From: Hymenopellis radicata
Lineage: Eukaryota > Basidiomycota > Agaricomycetes > Agaricales > Physalacriaceae
Assembly: GCA_015501595.1 (NCBI GenBank)
Contig: JADNRX010000061.1
Span: 62,001-126,000, forward strand
Direction of reading: 5' to 3'
Length of the DNA stretch: 64,000 nucleotides
Part shown: one piece after another, positions 1 to 11,154 of the stretch
Position numbering within the stretch: the first letter of the stretch is position 1
Layout of the letters: the number at the start of each line of letters is the position of its first letter
Translations under genes and position numbers: made by a program
The notes under the pieces: model-generated
What the model was told of the DNA's origin: nothing
What the model saw: only the letters and a program-made list of their open reading frames with translations
Databases searched by the model: none

Positions 1-152
1 ACTACATGTTAGTAACTCTTAATAGTGCGATAAGAGTTGAGCTGATGCCATATCGACAGCGTCTTCTTGAGTACAACCCCATCAAGCGCATTTCTGCAAA
101 GAGGGCGTTGAAGCATCCCTATTTTTTCGAATACCAGTCGGAGTCGGAGTAG
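1..152 (+). CDS. C-terminal end of a CDK-like protein kinase (partial)
   Basis: A reading frame enters from the left edge and stops at TAG 150-152. Its last residues include NPIKRISAKRALKHPYFF, the C-lobe signature of cyclin-dependent-type Ser/Thr kinases (xxYxPxxRISAKRALxHPYF), followed by a short acidic tail QSESE. A branch-point-like AGTAAC at 11-16 and AG dinucleotides at 24-34 suggest the first 25-35 bases are the end of an intron. The catalytic core lies outside the window, so which kinase this is, and whether the gene is intact, cannot be judged. Confidence 0.7.
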   Translation, partial: YMLVTLNSAIRVELMPYRQRLLEYNPIKRISAKRALKHPYFFEYQSESE

Positions 153-265
153 ATTACTTGTATTATCATTAGACATCTACAGCATATCTGTTTATCATTG
201 TACTACTATCAGTCTGTTGCCAATACCGTATTTTCACAAGCCTTGAGGGCCATGAGCCAGTATAT

Positions 266-782
266 ACAACTCTCGTATGATTAGTTATAGTGTAATAACT
301 AATTCTGGCAGTGATGGGGCCAATAACTGAAGTTGGCGAGACAGCCCGACGCGGCACCGTGACCGCCCCTGCCCGCCCAGGCATGTTTCCAAAATAGGAC
401 AGGTCCCCGGTCCCGCTCCTTCGGTGGGCGCGACCTAGCTAGCTAAGTCTCCTTCATGTAGACTATTGCAAACCGTGCAGATGCCCTCTGCTAACGTACT
501 TTGTGGTCCACGGACGGCCCAAACCTCCAACTTAACCGGACAGAGGACTATGCCGCGCACGCGGCTGCAAGCTGCAAGTCAGAGAGAGGCGCGCTGATGC
601 GCCCCAATCGTACACACCCCCTACCAGAAGCGGCGGCGCTGCGGGACTGCCAATTTCAGTTATGTATTCCCAGTTTTGACATCTGTAGCTATCGGTGAGT
701 CTACTCCGTCGAATTACACGCCATTTTAAGTTATTACGACCAATTTTAGTTATTGTACAATAACTAATCGTACGAGAGTTGT
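266..782. mobile_element. MITE-like element with about 42-bp terminal inverted repeats
   Basis: The sequence at 266-308 (starts ACAACTCTCGTATGATTAG) is repeated in inverted orientation at 740-782 (ends GATCGTACGAGAGTTGT). About 36 of 42 positions match, and each arm contains its own palindrome TTAGTTAT-N-AATAACTAA. The roughly 430 bp between the arms has no convincing ORF. Size and structure fit a non-autonomous DNA transposon. I could not define a target-site duplication: the flanks are TAT on the left and CGT on the right. The superfamily is unknown. Confidence 0.6.
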
Positions 783-971
783 CGTGCCTCGACATGAGCT
801 GAGGGTACTTGAAAGCCCTCAGCGTTCAGAAGATGATTTACTGATGATGGGTATTGGATACATAATATACAACGGTAGATGTGAAAGCGTAACTAACATA
901 GTGGACAGCAGACAATGGTAATGACTTGTACGGAAAGGGTGATAATGACGGACGAGGGATCTTGAGTAAAT

Positions 972-1733
972 CTACTGACCGCGCCGAACTGTTCGGCGCG
1001 CAAGAGGCGGCTGTCCAGGGAGACGCTGTTGAGAACAGTCGTTAAATATTCACCTCGAAAACCGAGTAAACGTGCTCTGCTCACCTCCAGCTCAAATTTG
1101 AGCAAGATACAGCTCTTCTTCGTCACCGGGTGCGGCTTGCTCGACTCCGTCCACCAATTCCTTACGAAATAGAGCCCGTCATATCGGTACCCCACCTTGG
1201 GCGCAAAGTCGCTGTGTGCGTCGGGCCCACGCAAGACGCGCACAGGCTTTGCTGTCGCGATAGACATCTGCAATAGGGTTAAGAACATACTTGGTTTACA
1301 AAACAAAAACGACTCACAATCAAACTCAGATTCATCGGATCGTCCTCCGACTGGTCCTCTGTGGGATGCCCTGTGGGTTTCCCAAAGTCGTCTGCCTGAC
1401 CGCCCGTACCAGTGTAGACAATTCTATCACCGTGATCTTCGTCGTCGTAGCGGCCAGACAGACAGATGCTGTACGCGCCATGTGGCCCAGGGGATATTCC
1501 AGCCTGGGTTTTGCGGTGGACGCCTGCGGCACAGGCGCCTTTGCTAATATTGAAGTGTTGTGAACACGCGACTTATATCAAAACAATTAAAAGACATACC
1601 GATTCTCCCACAGATGGCCGACGCCGACTGTCTTGACGGGTCCATACACGTCCGCGGAGGGACGCTGAACCTTCAAAGCCTCGGGGGGAAACAAGTCGGG
1701 ATTCAGCATCACGGATTTGCGACGCGCTTCCAT
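972..1733 (-). CDS. SRA-YDG domain protein (5-methylcytosine reader type)
   Basis: Four exons (1733-1600, 1543-1318, 1267-1085, 1025-972), with GT-AG introns of 56, 50 and 59 nt, give a 198-residue protein in perfect phase. It is essentially one SRA-YDG domain: GVHRKTQAGI, then DDEDHGDRIVYTGTGG, then KPVRVLRG, then the signature GYRYDGLYFVRNWW, ending with FELERLPGQPPL. SRA domains flip and bind hemi- or fully methylated cytosine; in animals and plants they sit in UHRF1 and SUVH proteins. Here there is no RING, PHD or SET domain, as in many free-standing Agaricomycete SRA proteins. It probably acts in the nucleus. The start is the first ATG of the frame; the N-terminus is short (about 45 residues before the domain). 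Confidence 0.88.
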
Positions 1734-2238
1734 TGCCGTGTATTGAGACTGGCGACTTAGTCAATTTGGGGGGAGGTGGTTGATGATGCGGTGGCCCAGC
1801 AGCGAAATTCTGCTTTATATAGCGCGAAAAGACCACTAGAGGAATCGAAAGGAGCAGGTCCAAGCGCAAAGGTAGCAAACACAGTGACAATGGCAGGATG
1901 AAAGGAGTCGATCAGGCACGGCGCGGTCCCGAACGCGTTTCACCCACGGTCCCAAAATAGACCCAAAACGGAGATAGGAGAAACGAGAACATTCTGGATG
2001 ATACGCAGCACAATAAAAGGAATAGTACTGTCTACGTGCTCAAAGTTATCAGGCGCAGGATACATATTGATAGCTCGAGCGTTCATTTCGTTACTCGTGA
2101 GCTGTGCAAGGTCCAAGACTCCAAGTCACAATTACACTCAAAGAATGGTTGTTACATCACAACACAGGCCACTGGCAGAACACGGCCAGTGCGAGTATCA
2201 CTGGGTATAATGTCAAAATCCTAAAATCGAGAGAAAGA
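1734..2238. other. Intergenic, upstream of the SRA-YDG gene
   Basis: About 500 bp between the SRA-YDG start and the 3' end of the next minus-strand gene. It holds the SRA promoter on its left side. Only short, unrelated ORFs are present and I recognise no repeat or RNA gene. Confidence 0.5.
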
Positions 2239-3338
2239 TCAGTTCTTGAAACGAGAAGAAGGAAAACAATCATCAACGTACAATGTGTATGCGCGAGGAG
2301 TTGCTAGAACGCCATCGGTGTCTCCGCTTTCATTTACAGCCGTCCCATTCGCATTTCCCGAAGTAGAGTTCCCGCCGCTATCCGCAGTGGTAGTCGAGCC
2401 TCCGCCGCTGTCCGTGGCGGTCGTCGAATTTCCACCGTTCTCAGTGGTCGTAGAGTTCCCACTACCTTCTCCTTCAACACTCGAATTTTTGACATTTCTT
2501 TCAAGCTTTGTTAAGAGAAACCCTTCGCCCGTTGGACTGTCCCTTTCCACACTCGCTTGTACGACGGACCCGAACTCGTTGAGCCATGTCGCATTGTAAT
2601 CGGAGACTACGCGCAAGTCAACACGAAAAGATTCAGCGTTCTGCCAAGTACATTATTTACCTGTCTCCAATCTAGTAGTGGACGCTGAGGCGAATTGGAG
2701 GTCGATAAGCTTCGAGGTCTGGACGGTCCAGGGAGAGAATACATTAAGTGGGTGACCAAACTGGGACGAATCGGTATCGAGGACGCAGGTAGAGGAGAAT
2801 AACGAGTACAGAATCTATTGTACGTCAGAATGAGTCTACCACGCGAAGATGTAACGACTCACCACACCGACCGCACCATGATCTGCCGCGAGGGTGATTA
2901 TATCGACCGCTGGGTTGAAACTGGACACATTGAAGTCGCAGGACACCAGAGCAATCCAGGGCGCCTCACCTGCATCCTACACTCAGCCTCATACCTCCAC
3001 TAAAAAGAAGCATTTCAGACTTACTAGACGTCGGTGTCGTCTCGCCGTTGGTCATCGTTTCCGAGAAGTGCATGAGCACGCCTTGGGTGTCTAATTCGGA
3101 AGCCTGAAGGACTTGTCGGACGTTATCCATATACACTCTGCATGGGCCATTTTGTCAGCGTCATCTCCTAGTATACAATGCAAACGACATACCCATCTAG
3201 ATACCAACGCAGTGTCGCTGTGGCATTATCGCTAGTAGGAAGGCCGGTAGTGTCGTTTGTCGGCAAAGAGGGTATGTAACCGAAAGCGGTTTGGGCCAGC
3301 AGTAGTAGCAAACCAGTGAGATTGAGAGCTACAATCAT
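2239..3338 (-). CDS. Secreted PA-domain-like protein with N-glycosylation-rich tail
   Basis: Five exons (3338-3193, 3137-3025, 2969-2863, 2814-2661, 2606-2239) with canonical introns encode 295 residues in phase. The start begins MIVALNLTGLLLLLAQTAFG, a clear signal peptide. The middle (PWIALVSCDFN ... AADHGAVGVV ... LYSLFSSTC) resembles a protease-associated (PA) fold, in which a GA-rich segment follows a Cys-containing strand. The tail (about residues 200-280) is a low-complexity array of Gly/Ser/Thr/Asn with repeats like GGNSTTATDSGG, giving many N-x-S/T sequons. No catalytic motif or C-terminal membrane segment is visible. It is probably an extracellular or vacuolar glycoprotein. PA domains usually mediate protein interaction, so the function here is unknown. 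Confidence 0.75.
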
Positions 3339-3778
3339 CGTCGAGAGTGTTTAGAGAGAGAAAGACTTGGAAAGATGCTTGTCAATTGATGAAGGCTTCG
3401 GGGCTAGTAGTCGGAGTGTAAAGATGGTTCACCGATAGCCGCTCCCGTAGTTGTGCCGCCTAGTATAACTCTCATTGGCCGTCATATATGACTCCTGGAA
3501 TGTCATAAATTCAAAAGCTCAAGCGTGGCGCACGTGGTTCAAAAGTCTAGCGTGGCGTACGCGCGTACTGATCGTCCTTGTTTCCTTCGATGATGCTGTA
3601 ACAACGAGAAAATCTTAGGATGGCTGTACAGCAGCGGCCTAACATCAACCAAAATTCAACATTTCAACTGCAACGTACATGGTGGTCTTGTTCAATCAAT
3701 GCTCAATGATCAATCCGCTTTAGCCTTTGTGTTGAAGTTAGAGAAAGCAAAAAAGCGAGAAAGGCATCATAGTCAATT
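3339..3778. other. Intergenic, promoter of the secreted protein gene
   Basis: About 440 bp between the divergently read secreted-protein start and the tRNA. It contains a partly repeated segment, TCAAAAGCTCAAGCGTGGCG / TCAAAAGTCTAGCGTGGCG (about 3511-3558). No gene is seen. Confidence 0.5.
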
Positions 3779-3849
3779 TCGGATACGGGGAATCGAACCC
3801 CGAGCTAGCGCGTGAGAGGCGCTAATGTTAGCCGTTACACCATATCCGA
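3779..3849 (-). tRNA. tRNA-Glu (anticodon CTC)
   Basis: Read on the minus strand, the segment folds as a cloverleaf. The acceptor stem is TCGGATA / TATCCGA, the anticodon stem AGCGC/GCGCT, the anticodon loop CTCTCAC with CTC at positions 34-36, and the T-arm CGGGGTTCGATTCCCCG. The anticodon decodes GAG (Glu). No intron is visible. The A- and B-box regions are intact, so it should be functional. Confidence 0.93.
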
Positions 3850-4325
3850 TAGAGTAATGACACAAGTCGTTTTTGACTTTCACACCGGCCCTCATGTTCC
3901 AGCTTATTCTGAATCTTTCTGTCTTCTTCCATCATCTTCGTTTCTACCGGATCTTACGGTTTCGGTCTCTATGGCATATATCCCTCAAGCTCTACTAGTG
4001 GGGCTTCTCTTGTCGATTCCAAGTATTTTACGTCTACGCGATTTCATTTCGATATGCCCACAACAAGCCATTGCCTGCATTTCGACATCTACCCGCCTTC
4101 CAGTTCATCTCGCTGCCCTACGATGTTATCTCCGCCAATCAGGCTGGAAACGTGGTGGACCTGAGATGCGTGACGTAGCATTCATGGTTCTCATGACTCA
4201 CAAAACTAGCGACGTGTGGGGATGTAGCATCTACCGCTCTCCGTCTTTCCGACTTCCCATCTTCCCAACCTCCTGCGCTTAACTTCGAGTACTACGAAAT
4301 CCGTTGCCTACTAGGATCTAGAGCG
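3850..4325. other. Intergenic
   Basis: A plus-strand ORF begins inside the tRNA and runs to 4282, but it has no recognisable domain and overlaps the tRNA, so I do not call it. The stretch probably contains the 5' region of the next small gene. Confidence 0.4.
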
Positions 4326-4680
4326 ATGTCTACACCCATCGCCTCCGTACTCGTAAACGCGTGGATCATCGGGACGCGGTTCCTCCCCGGGCAGTTTTGC
4401 CTCGTGTCAGTGAAAGATCCCTCGGGGCGCGACTTGAACATGTACTTCAAATCCCGCAAAGACCGTGAGTTATGCTCATCCTTTTGATAATAGCGTTCTG
4501 CGCTAACGGCTCGGTTTAGACGTGGCCAGCGCTAATAACAAGGTCGGGATTGTGCCTGCGTATCATCGATTTTTCTCGGCTGACAATCATGATAGCCCCA
4601 ATATGGACAGACTACGGAATTCTGGGAGGAATGCGCTCCCAGAGCATGACACACCCTCAATCCCATCACTCTGTTATTGA
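4326..4680 (+). CDS. Small hypothetical protein (two exons, 99 residues)
   Basis: Exon 4326-4464 and exon 4520-4680, joined by a canonical 55-nt intron (GTGAGT...TTTAG), give 99 residues in phase. Exon 1 carries a weakly hydrophobic start (MSTPIASVLVNAWIIGT) and exon 2 a polar, Asn/Asp-rich end. I recognise no family. The support is the exact splice phase and good splice sites only, so this may be a decayed or chance model. Confidence 0.4.
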
Positions 4681-5663
4681 CTGTCGCGCTCAAGGTCGCG
4701 CTTGCTATCATCCTGCTTTCGTTCGCTCCATAGATTACGATACTATTCGACGCCCTAGGTCGTCTTGTTGCCTTGTAGATCCGCTCCTTTAGATACATAG
4801 AGTCTCTTCGTCATCCTCTGGTATGTGTTGTCATGACTCTCCTTACTACGTGCGAGCTAACGGGCGTTTAGTAGACTACTCCACCGCAAGTTAACTCCGC
4901 GTCTAATTAAATATCTTCCAACTTGGCCATTATTTCGTCTGCATTATTTGAACCTGTCCGAGTCCGAACCACTCTTGTCCCGCTCAGCCTCTGCCATCCT
5001 CACTTCCGGCGGCAGCGCAGTCAGCGGAAGTTTCAATTTCAACCTCTCACAATCGGCTGCGCAAGCCATCGTCTGATGGCAGTCAATGTGATTCTTGAAC
5101 GGCGTTTTACCGACTCGAAAACATTGCTGGTTTGCGGGCGGAAATAGTCACAAAGCGTATCTACGCGCTCGGACGAGATCTCGATGGTGATCTGAGCAAG
5201 CAACAGTAATATGCTAGCCGATTGGAGCCGCCACACTTTTCACTTGGCAACATCTTGTCTCCGAAATGCCATTGAGAACTGGTAGAGGTGATTCAATGCT
5301 TCCGCACTTTCTGTCTGTCTGACCTGCTGAGACGAACCGTGTACTCCGTCCTTCCTTCCGAATCCACACGAGGAAGCATCGTTTACTGTCCTTCTCGAGC
5401 GTGTTCATCCACGTTTGAGAGTCTATTCTTGTGCTGCATTGGATGGACAAGTGGTGAACCGCATCAATGGTACCTTTTTCCTGTGTATTCAAACCTAACT
5501 CCCATGACCGTGCGCGCTCAGACATCCGTGGCGTCCATGACGTGTGAGCTAGTCTTCCGCGTTCCCGTTCCGCATACTTGACGTCATGTTTCTCAACCTC
5601 TCCTTATAAGGCCGGATGCTGCTGTTGAACCACCGCCGAACCAAAACCACAAGCACGACCATC
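4681..5663. other. Intergenic, no convincing gene
   Basis: Nearly 1 kb with several overlapping ORFs on both strands of 60-103 residues, none with a recognisable domain and none clearly favoured by splice signals. The right end (about 5590-5663, with TCTCCTTATAAGGCC) looks like the core promoter of the GPI-protein gene. Confidence 0.45.
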
Positions 5664-6106
5664 ATGCGATTCACCATTGTAACCGTTGCCTTCGCTATGG
5701 CGCTTGCCGCCACTGCCCAGGAGTCCACTGATGTGACTTCTCAACTTTCGTCTATCTTCTCCTCGATTTCTTCGGAGATTTCTTCGGGGGCGGTTCCAAC
5801 GTGAGTCTCACTTGCTACGTACTGCGACTCTTAACTGATGAGCAAGACAGTGAGACAACAGGTTCCACCCTGTCCTCCATCTTATCGAGCTTGTCCTCAG
5901 AGATCAGCTCTGGCGCCAGCTCGGTGTCCTCTCAATTGAGCTCGAGATCCAGTTCGCTCTCTAGTCGGCTTTCTTCTATCACTGGCGCAAGCGCTACAGT
6001 GACCGGTACATCGGCTACCGCTACCACGACCAATGCGGCGCAGTATGTGCAGGCGCCGTTGATGGCAATGGGCGTTGGAGGGCTGGTTGCTGCGGTTTTG
6101 TTGTGA
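5664..6106 (+). CDS. Secreted Ser-rich GPI-anchored protein
   Basis: Two exons (5664-5800, 5851-6106) and a 50-nt GTGAGT...ACAG intron give 130 residues. The N-terminus MRFTIVTVAFAMALAATAQ is a signal peptide with an A-x-A-type cleavage site. The mature part is almost entirely Ser plus hydrophobic repeats (LSSIFSSISSEISSGA, then LSSILSSLSSEISSGA). The end is an Ala/Gly/Leu hydrophobic tail after NAAQYVQAP, typical of a GPI attachment signal. Such small Ser-rich anchored proteins are common cell-wall components in Agaricomycetes. The intron falls between two copies of the LSSI-SS-EISSGA repeat, suggesting internal duplication. A TATA-like CTTATAAGG lies about 60 bp upstream. Confidence 0.8.
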
Positions 6107-6601
6107 TAGTAGCTCGAATCCAAGTGGCGGCTAGACGTGGACACGAACATACAAAATGTAGGGCTGGACCACGGGCCTTTGGACCAACTCTAGTTATGCC
6201 TCAATAGGACCGATGACAGTCATCTACCTATCTACCAGTGTTACAGTATCATGCCCCACCTACTTTTACTTATTCTCTCGAAAAATTGTCCTTTCCGGTT
6301 TCTAGCAGATCTTCGAGAACTAGGATTTGGAGCGAGAGGAGATTTGATACATGCCTTCGTACTAAGGACGGCGAAGCGGAAGCACGTGACATGCACTTTT
6401 TCCTGTTCTTGCCTCCATCGTCTTCTTGGTGTCGCCTTGATAGCGACGCGTTCTCTGTCGCAATTAACAATCCTGCATCTATACAACATTCAAACTCGTT
6501 ATTCCTTGCTCTCGCAAGGTCGTGAGCCTCAACGTACGCGACGCACACATGTTGTTGATGTTTGATCGCTAACATCGACCAGACATTGCCAGCAGCCACT
6601 C
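6107..6601. other. Intergenic, 5' region of the first F-box gene
   Basis: About 500 bp with overlapping short ORFs but no recognisable gene; it probably contains the promoter of the F-box gene. Confidence 0.4.
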
Positions 6602-8284
6602 ATGGCCGACGATGATAGCTCGTCTTGTATCTTCCCCCTCCCACCTCTCATTATGCCCTCGTTGGACCGGTTCTAATATCTGGCGACAGTCAACACGCCT
6701 CCAAACAGCTGTGAAAGCGACGAGCTGCGTTCTATCATCTTTGACGCTGAGACCAGCCTCTCTGATTACAATGAAATGCTCTGTAAGGCCAAAAGCGCCG
6801 TTGCGGCCCTCGAGAAGCGCATCATCGAGGTCGACAGCGTTCTTCAGAATGCCAAAAAAATTTCGCATCCCATCCGGTCTATCCCGAACGAAATCCTTTC
6901 GATGATTTTCGCCCAATGCGCTAACACTCACTTCTGGGAGAGTAGAGATGAGAAGGATTCTTTGTCGACTGAGCGCGCCCCCTGGAATCTGTCCTACGTG
7001 TGCCAGCGGTGGCGCAATCTCGTCCTCTCTTCTCCTTCCCTTTGGTCCTCCCCATCATTCAATTTTGCGCTATACGAAAACAGGCCCCTCCGTTGGGTCA
7101 TCTACCTCGCAACTCTTTACATGGAGCGTTCTGAAAGATTATCTCTTTCCGTGGAGTTGATAGCCAACGAGACGCGTCAGTTGTGCAATCATCCTTTGAC
7201 ATTCGTCATCGAGGCCACGACGTTGCGATGGGAAACTGTCGTCTTCGATTGTCCATTGCCAATCCTTCGTCTTTTTGCCGGTTGTACTTTTCCTCTCCTC
7301 GAAACTGTCAGGACCGGGCTGTGGTTTGTTGACGATGACGAGGAGCAAGGCCCTCAAATTACCACGCTTTCATCTCTCCCGAGGCTGAGCAGGCTCATTT
7401 CTGCTACAGATGAACTCTATGGCATGGTGCACCTGCCTTGGAATCGCATTGTTTTTTATCAATGTGACTTCCACGCATTTCAGGATCTCTGCTCAAAAGC
7501 GCTAGGACAGATAGCTTCCCTACAGTCTCTCGTAGTGACGTTGAGCAGCGAGTTTGCGATTACTGCACCGGATATCGTCGTCCTGCCTCGCTTAACGGAT
7601 CTCCAAATTCGCATCAATAACTCGCCGGCATTGGCTGTCATAGATCAATTCCTGGCATCACTCAGCATGTCTTCCCTTAAACGGCTTCATTTGCACTACC
7701 TACCTTGCATTGGTGTGCCGGTGTTTCCCAGTGTCCATCCCGACTTTTCCCACGTGGATTCCTTGCATGTTTGCGCCAATCTCGTGAAGCTAGACAAGGA
7801 GTTGATTGCGTTTCTATCCATCATGGGCGGTGTGGAGGAACTTCAGATCTCGTGGGGCCTGCTGGCAGAAGGCCTTGTACGGAGCCTCACCCCATCATGT
7901 ATTGGGACTAATGCTCCATTACTGCCCCGGCTTCGCGTCCTGGATGTTCATCGATCTTGGATCTTCTGGCCGCCAAGTTCTCCGTATGAAGATGTTAGCA
8001 AGGCCTTTGACAGCATGGTCATTTGGCGTGCTTCGAGTACGGTCAGTCACTGGGCTAGGCTTGACGCATTCGAAAGATGCTGACCTTTTGACTCGTAGCA
8101 GTCAGGCTTCAAGCTGGAAGAAGTACGTGCGCCGTTGGAATGGCGAAACGATGATGACACAAACACCCCAGAGGACCCAGAGGCAGCACTGAGATGGGAT
8201 CAGGTCTGCGCTGCGGTCTCGGTAGTATATCTTGAATATGATGGAGAAGTTGAAAGAGCGAATCAGGAGGAAGTCGAAGCTTAA
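6602..8284 (+). CDS. F-box protein of the Agaricomycete type, with a 5' nonsense codon
   Basis: From ATG 6776 the gene has exon 6776-8041 and, after a 57-nt intron (GTCAGT...CGTAG), exon 8099-8284: 483 residues. An N-terminal coiled coil (about residues 1-30) leads into the F-box HPIRSIPNEILSMIFAQC and the second half APWNLSYVCQRWRNLVLSSP, then degenerate leucine-rich repeats and an acidic tail. It should act as an SCF ubiquitin-ligase substrate receptor. An in-frame ATG at 6602 starts a longer N-terminus (MADDDSSS...MPSLDRF), but this is cut by TAA at 6674-6676. The paralogue at 28248-29932 has Gln (CAA) there. Either translation starts at 6776 or the gene has lost its native start. Confidence 0.8.
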
Positions 8285-8720
8285 GCGGTGTAATTAGCAG
8301 ACTTTTCATAATACGAACCACTTGTAGCGTTCGAATACTAGGTATAACGTTTCTTTATAAACGAATGGCACGAGCAGAAACGTCTAGACATACTATTAGC
8401 TGTTCGTCAACCAAAAACTTAACGTGCAATTCAAGCGTAAATAATACCCTCTGTTTGAGGCTTTTCGTACTCCGTATCTCGAAATACACAAGCGCGTAGG
8501 CTGTACGAGTTGTTAAGCTCTGCTCCAGAATTCACAATTCCACATTACCTTGAAGTCGGGGAGTATTTCTCGGTGCTCTTATTTTAATTGAGACTTGAAG
8601 TAGATGTGGTAACATAACTAGTCATCGACCTACGTGTAACGTAGCAGAGATTTAGTGCACACACAATAGAACAAATGTATGTCATGTAGACAGTCGTGAC
8701 ATGAAACGTTCGGCAGCCAT
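8285..8720. other. Intergenic between convergent F-box genes
   Basis: Shared 3' region of two convergent genes. Nothing is recognisable beyond AT-rich stretches suited to polyadenylation. Confidence 0.5.
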
Positions 8721-10353
8721 TTACCACAACCAAGCATCGACACCCTCCTCACGCAGCTTTTGTAAACACCACACTACGCCTTCAGGCGCCTCGGCGCCGA
8801 GTCGTAGCCCTAGAACCACAGATGATAAGGATGCCACCGCGTTCTTCGATCCTGGGGATCCACCGGCAAGGAGCACCCGGGTGGCCAGAAACTTCACCAG
8901 AAGTGTCTGAACAAGCGGTTCGATAACCGCCTGCGCGCACCAACGGGGCATCCAAACAAATTTGACATCTGTAAGACAAGGAAGAAATGTGCGCTTATTC
9001 AAGCGCTTGAAGAACCGCCGGTCAAGGAGAATGGGAGCGCTCTCGATGACATGGAGTGTCCGGAGTTTGGGAGTGACAACCAACAGGGCGTTAAGGTCAT
9101 CAGAACTGGCGATGATGTTTCGTACACGAATCGTGCGAGGACTGCTGTTCATGATGAGTCGAAAGGCCGTCAGTGTGCATTTCGAGCGATTGATAAGGTT
9201 GGCTATCTGCAGCACCAGGACAGGATCATCAGGGTCTCGCGAAAACAAGTGTTCGTGACCGACAAGTGTGAGATCTTGGAGCTGTGGTAAGGAAATTTTC
9301 TTCAGATACTGGGAAAAGGACGTTGTCCAGTAACACGATCTCCAAACACTGGGGTCCAGCGTCAGATACGTCACCGACAGTGATGGGGTATATAGTACCA
9401 AGGACGAAGGGGGAGGACGATCGTCCATGATGAAATGAATCTCTGAGCTGCCCCCGCTGCGTGAAAGAAAGAGGTCCTTGAAGGATGCTGGCCCCCCGAA
9501 TACCCTCAGCCGCTCTAAAGGTAAAGGAACACTGTCACTGTGGTCGTCGAGGTACACCTCTCGGAGGTTCAGCGACGAGGACAATATGTCGTGTAAAGGA
9601 AGCGAACCGCAGTCGGTAGCAACCAGTCTCTCCAACGCAGGTGTCCCACTCACAAGGAGGGTCCTAAAAACTTCGTAGAGATTGGAGGAGCCGCGGAAAT
9701 GCCAGTTTGCAGAAGAGGGACTTCCATCGACGGCAGTTATCGAATAACAGCGCGACGACAGTATCTTTAGCTGTGCAGATGTGGGATGCAATCGCACAGT
9801 GTTCCAGCTTTATGCACAGAGCCGCCTCTCGCGATCTGTCTAGATAAAGCGGGACAAGTGGGCGGTCGGGCTGGGGACGGAAGACATCCTTAGGACCCAC
9901 ATATATGCATGACCATAACATTGGGGTGACAAGGCAGAGGTCACGCCATCGCGCGCAAACTAGGGAGATCCGCAACGGCGTAAGGAAGGTGTTCTCGCCA
10001 AAGGTATCTCTGATTCGAGACGTGTCGCATGCGTAGCGGAAGATTGTAAGGATTATTTCGGGTGGAAGCTTGCGAATAGGAGAGGGAAGGATGTAGACAC
10101 GGTTCTTCTGGATGGCATTCGCTGCGTGACTGCGATGTTCCTGGAGTGCAGACAGCAAAGAACTGAGACGTCGGATCTCAGGATCCAAAATCTGGTCGAC
10201 GTTGTATTCGTCGACGGCAATCCGTGTGGCTAGTGCTTCGATATCAACTGCAGTGGGAATGGTGAATGCACGGCCAAGGGATGTATATTGGAAGAAAGAT
10301 TCGATGGTCAGCGGTAAATTTGGAGCCTGGTCGGATACGGATGTGGTCGTCAT
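8721..10353 (-). CDS. F-box protein, reading frame broken once by one base
   Basis: Two overlapping frames make one protein. The first (10353 to about 9670) carries a coiled-coil-like start, the F-box SPIRKLPPEIILTIFRYAC and SLVCARWRDLCLVTPMLW. The second (about 9680-8721) continues with leucine-rich repeats (ALERLVATDCGSLPLHDILS and onward) to a natural end DAWLW. The join falls in a run of five A (plus strand 9666-9670). With four, the frame reads through as LRSFRTLLVSGTPALERL, which fits the family. No intron can bridge it. So this is either a homopolymer sequencing error or a very young pseudogene. Expected size is about 540 residues; the role would be an SCF receptor. Confidence 0.78.
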
Positions 10354-10585
10354 CTTTGAAGAAATAAATCAAAAAAGGCCCAGTGTAGCATGAGTTGAAG
10401 AGGCTTACATTTCCAGAAATTGTTTTAAGATGCAAAAGCGAGCAAAACCAGTGGTTTCGGTTCCTTTGGTTAGGCAGGCAAAGTCGCAGTGACCGGGCGT
10501 GAATACGGGGAACAAGCGACAGTCCCTCGCCAATAAGGGAAAGATTTTTGTACTTCAGAGCTTCGAACCAGAGATGTGATCAAGG

Positions 10586-10741
10586 ATGCCACTCGAGCGC
10601 TTATCCAGTTTTGGGAAGATGATGGAAATTGACAAGCGGTACCGTGGGAATTTGGACCGGCTTTCTCCTGAAACCCACCGTATTCGTTTTTTCTTGCCCG
10701 AGGAACCCCAGATTCCGCTCTATCGCACGGCTCTTGAATGA
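10586..10741 (+). pseudogene. Small conserved ORF upstream of family Z gene A, truncated
   Basis: ATG 10586 opens a frame reading MPLERLSSFGKMMEIDK ... LDRLSPETHRIRFFLPEEPQ, ending at TGA 10739. The equivalent ORF upstream of locus B (37371-37134, minus) reads on for another 20 residues (ERFNLDLMPAKVDESFLAVS). Here an extra base just after TALE shifts the frame. Conservation at protein level between the two loci suggests a real small gene. No domain is recognised. Confidence 0.45.
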
Positions 10742-11144
10742 ATTCAACCTTGATCTCATGCCAGTAAAAGTGGACGAATCTTTTCTTGCGGTGTCGAACT
10801 GTACTCAACTACTCAGCCATGATGATACTACAGCTGCGGTTACCTTCCTCCTGCGTTGTCCACGGCCAAGCTTTCTTACAGCTAGGACCGTCTTGCATCT
10901 GTCGCTAACTCTTTGTCCGCTAGTATACGCAGGCCCTACGATCCTGTTCGATAAAATACAATGGCACCCTGACCATTGTGTCAATATTTGGTCGCAGCCA
11001 AAGTTCTGAGCCACTTGTGCAATGTTCCAAGTACCGATGCATGCTGACCCTGGCAGTCCACATTGCCCCCCGCCGAACCATTGTGCACTTGGACCATCTG
11101 TCCTAAAATCGACGACAAAGAAATCCACCTGCGCGCGAGGAATT

Positions 11145-11154
11145 TATATAAATA
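11145..11154 (+). promoter_or_regulatory. TATA box and shared core promoter of family Z gene A
   Basis: TATATAAATA lies 37 bp before the start ATG at 11191, inside a block (about 11080-11190) also found upstream of locus B (about 36890-36780, minus) and, more diverged, upstream of gene C (about 25240-25128, minus). Shared pieces are CACTTGGACCATC, the TATA element, ACTGGGAGC and a CTGCT(C/T)AGC(C/T)ATGCA start context. Confidence 0.65.

Noticed and set aside
3812..4282. 156-residue plus-strand ORF with a hydrophobic stretch
   Set aside because: It starts inside the tRNA-Glu gene, has no domain, and the small spliced gene downstream uses a different frame.
8701..9700. Several plus-strand ORFs opposite the second F-box gene
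   Set aside because: They are antisense shadows of a clear F-box/leucine-rich coding frame.
10470..11128. Minus-strand ORFs of about 110 residues
   Set aside because: They are antisense to the conserved small ORF and the shared promoter of family Z locus A; only the plus-strand reading is conserved between the two copies.
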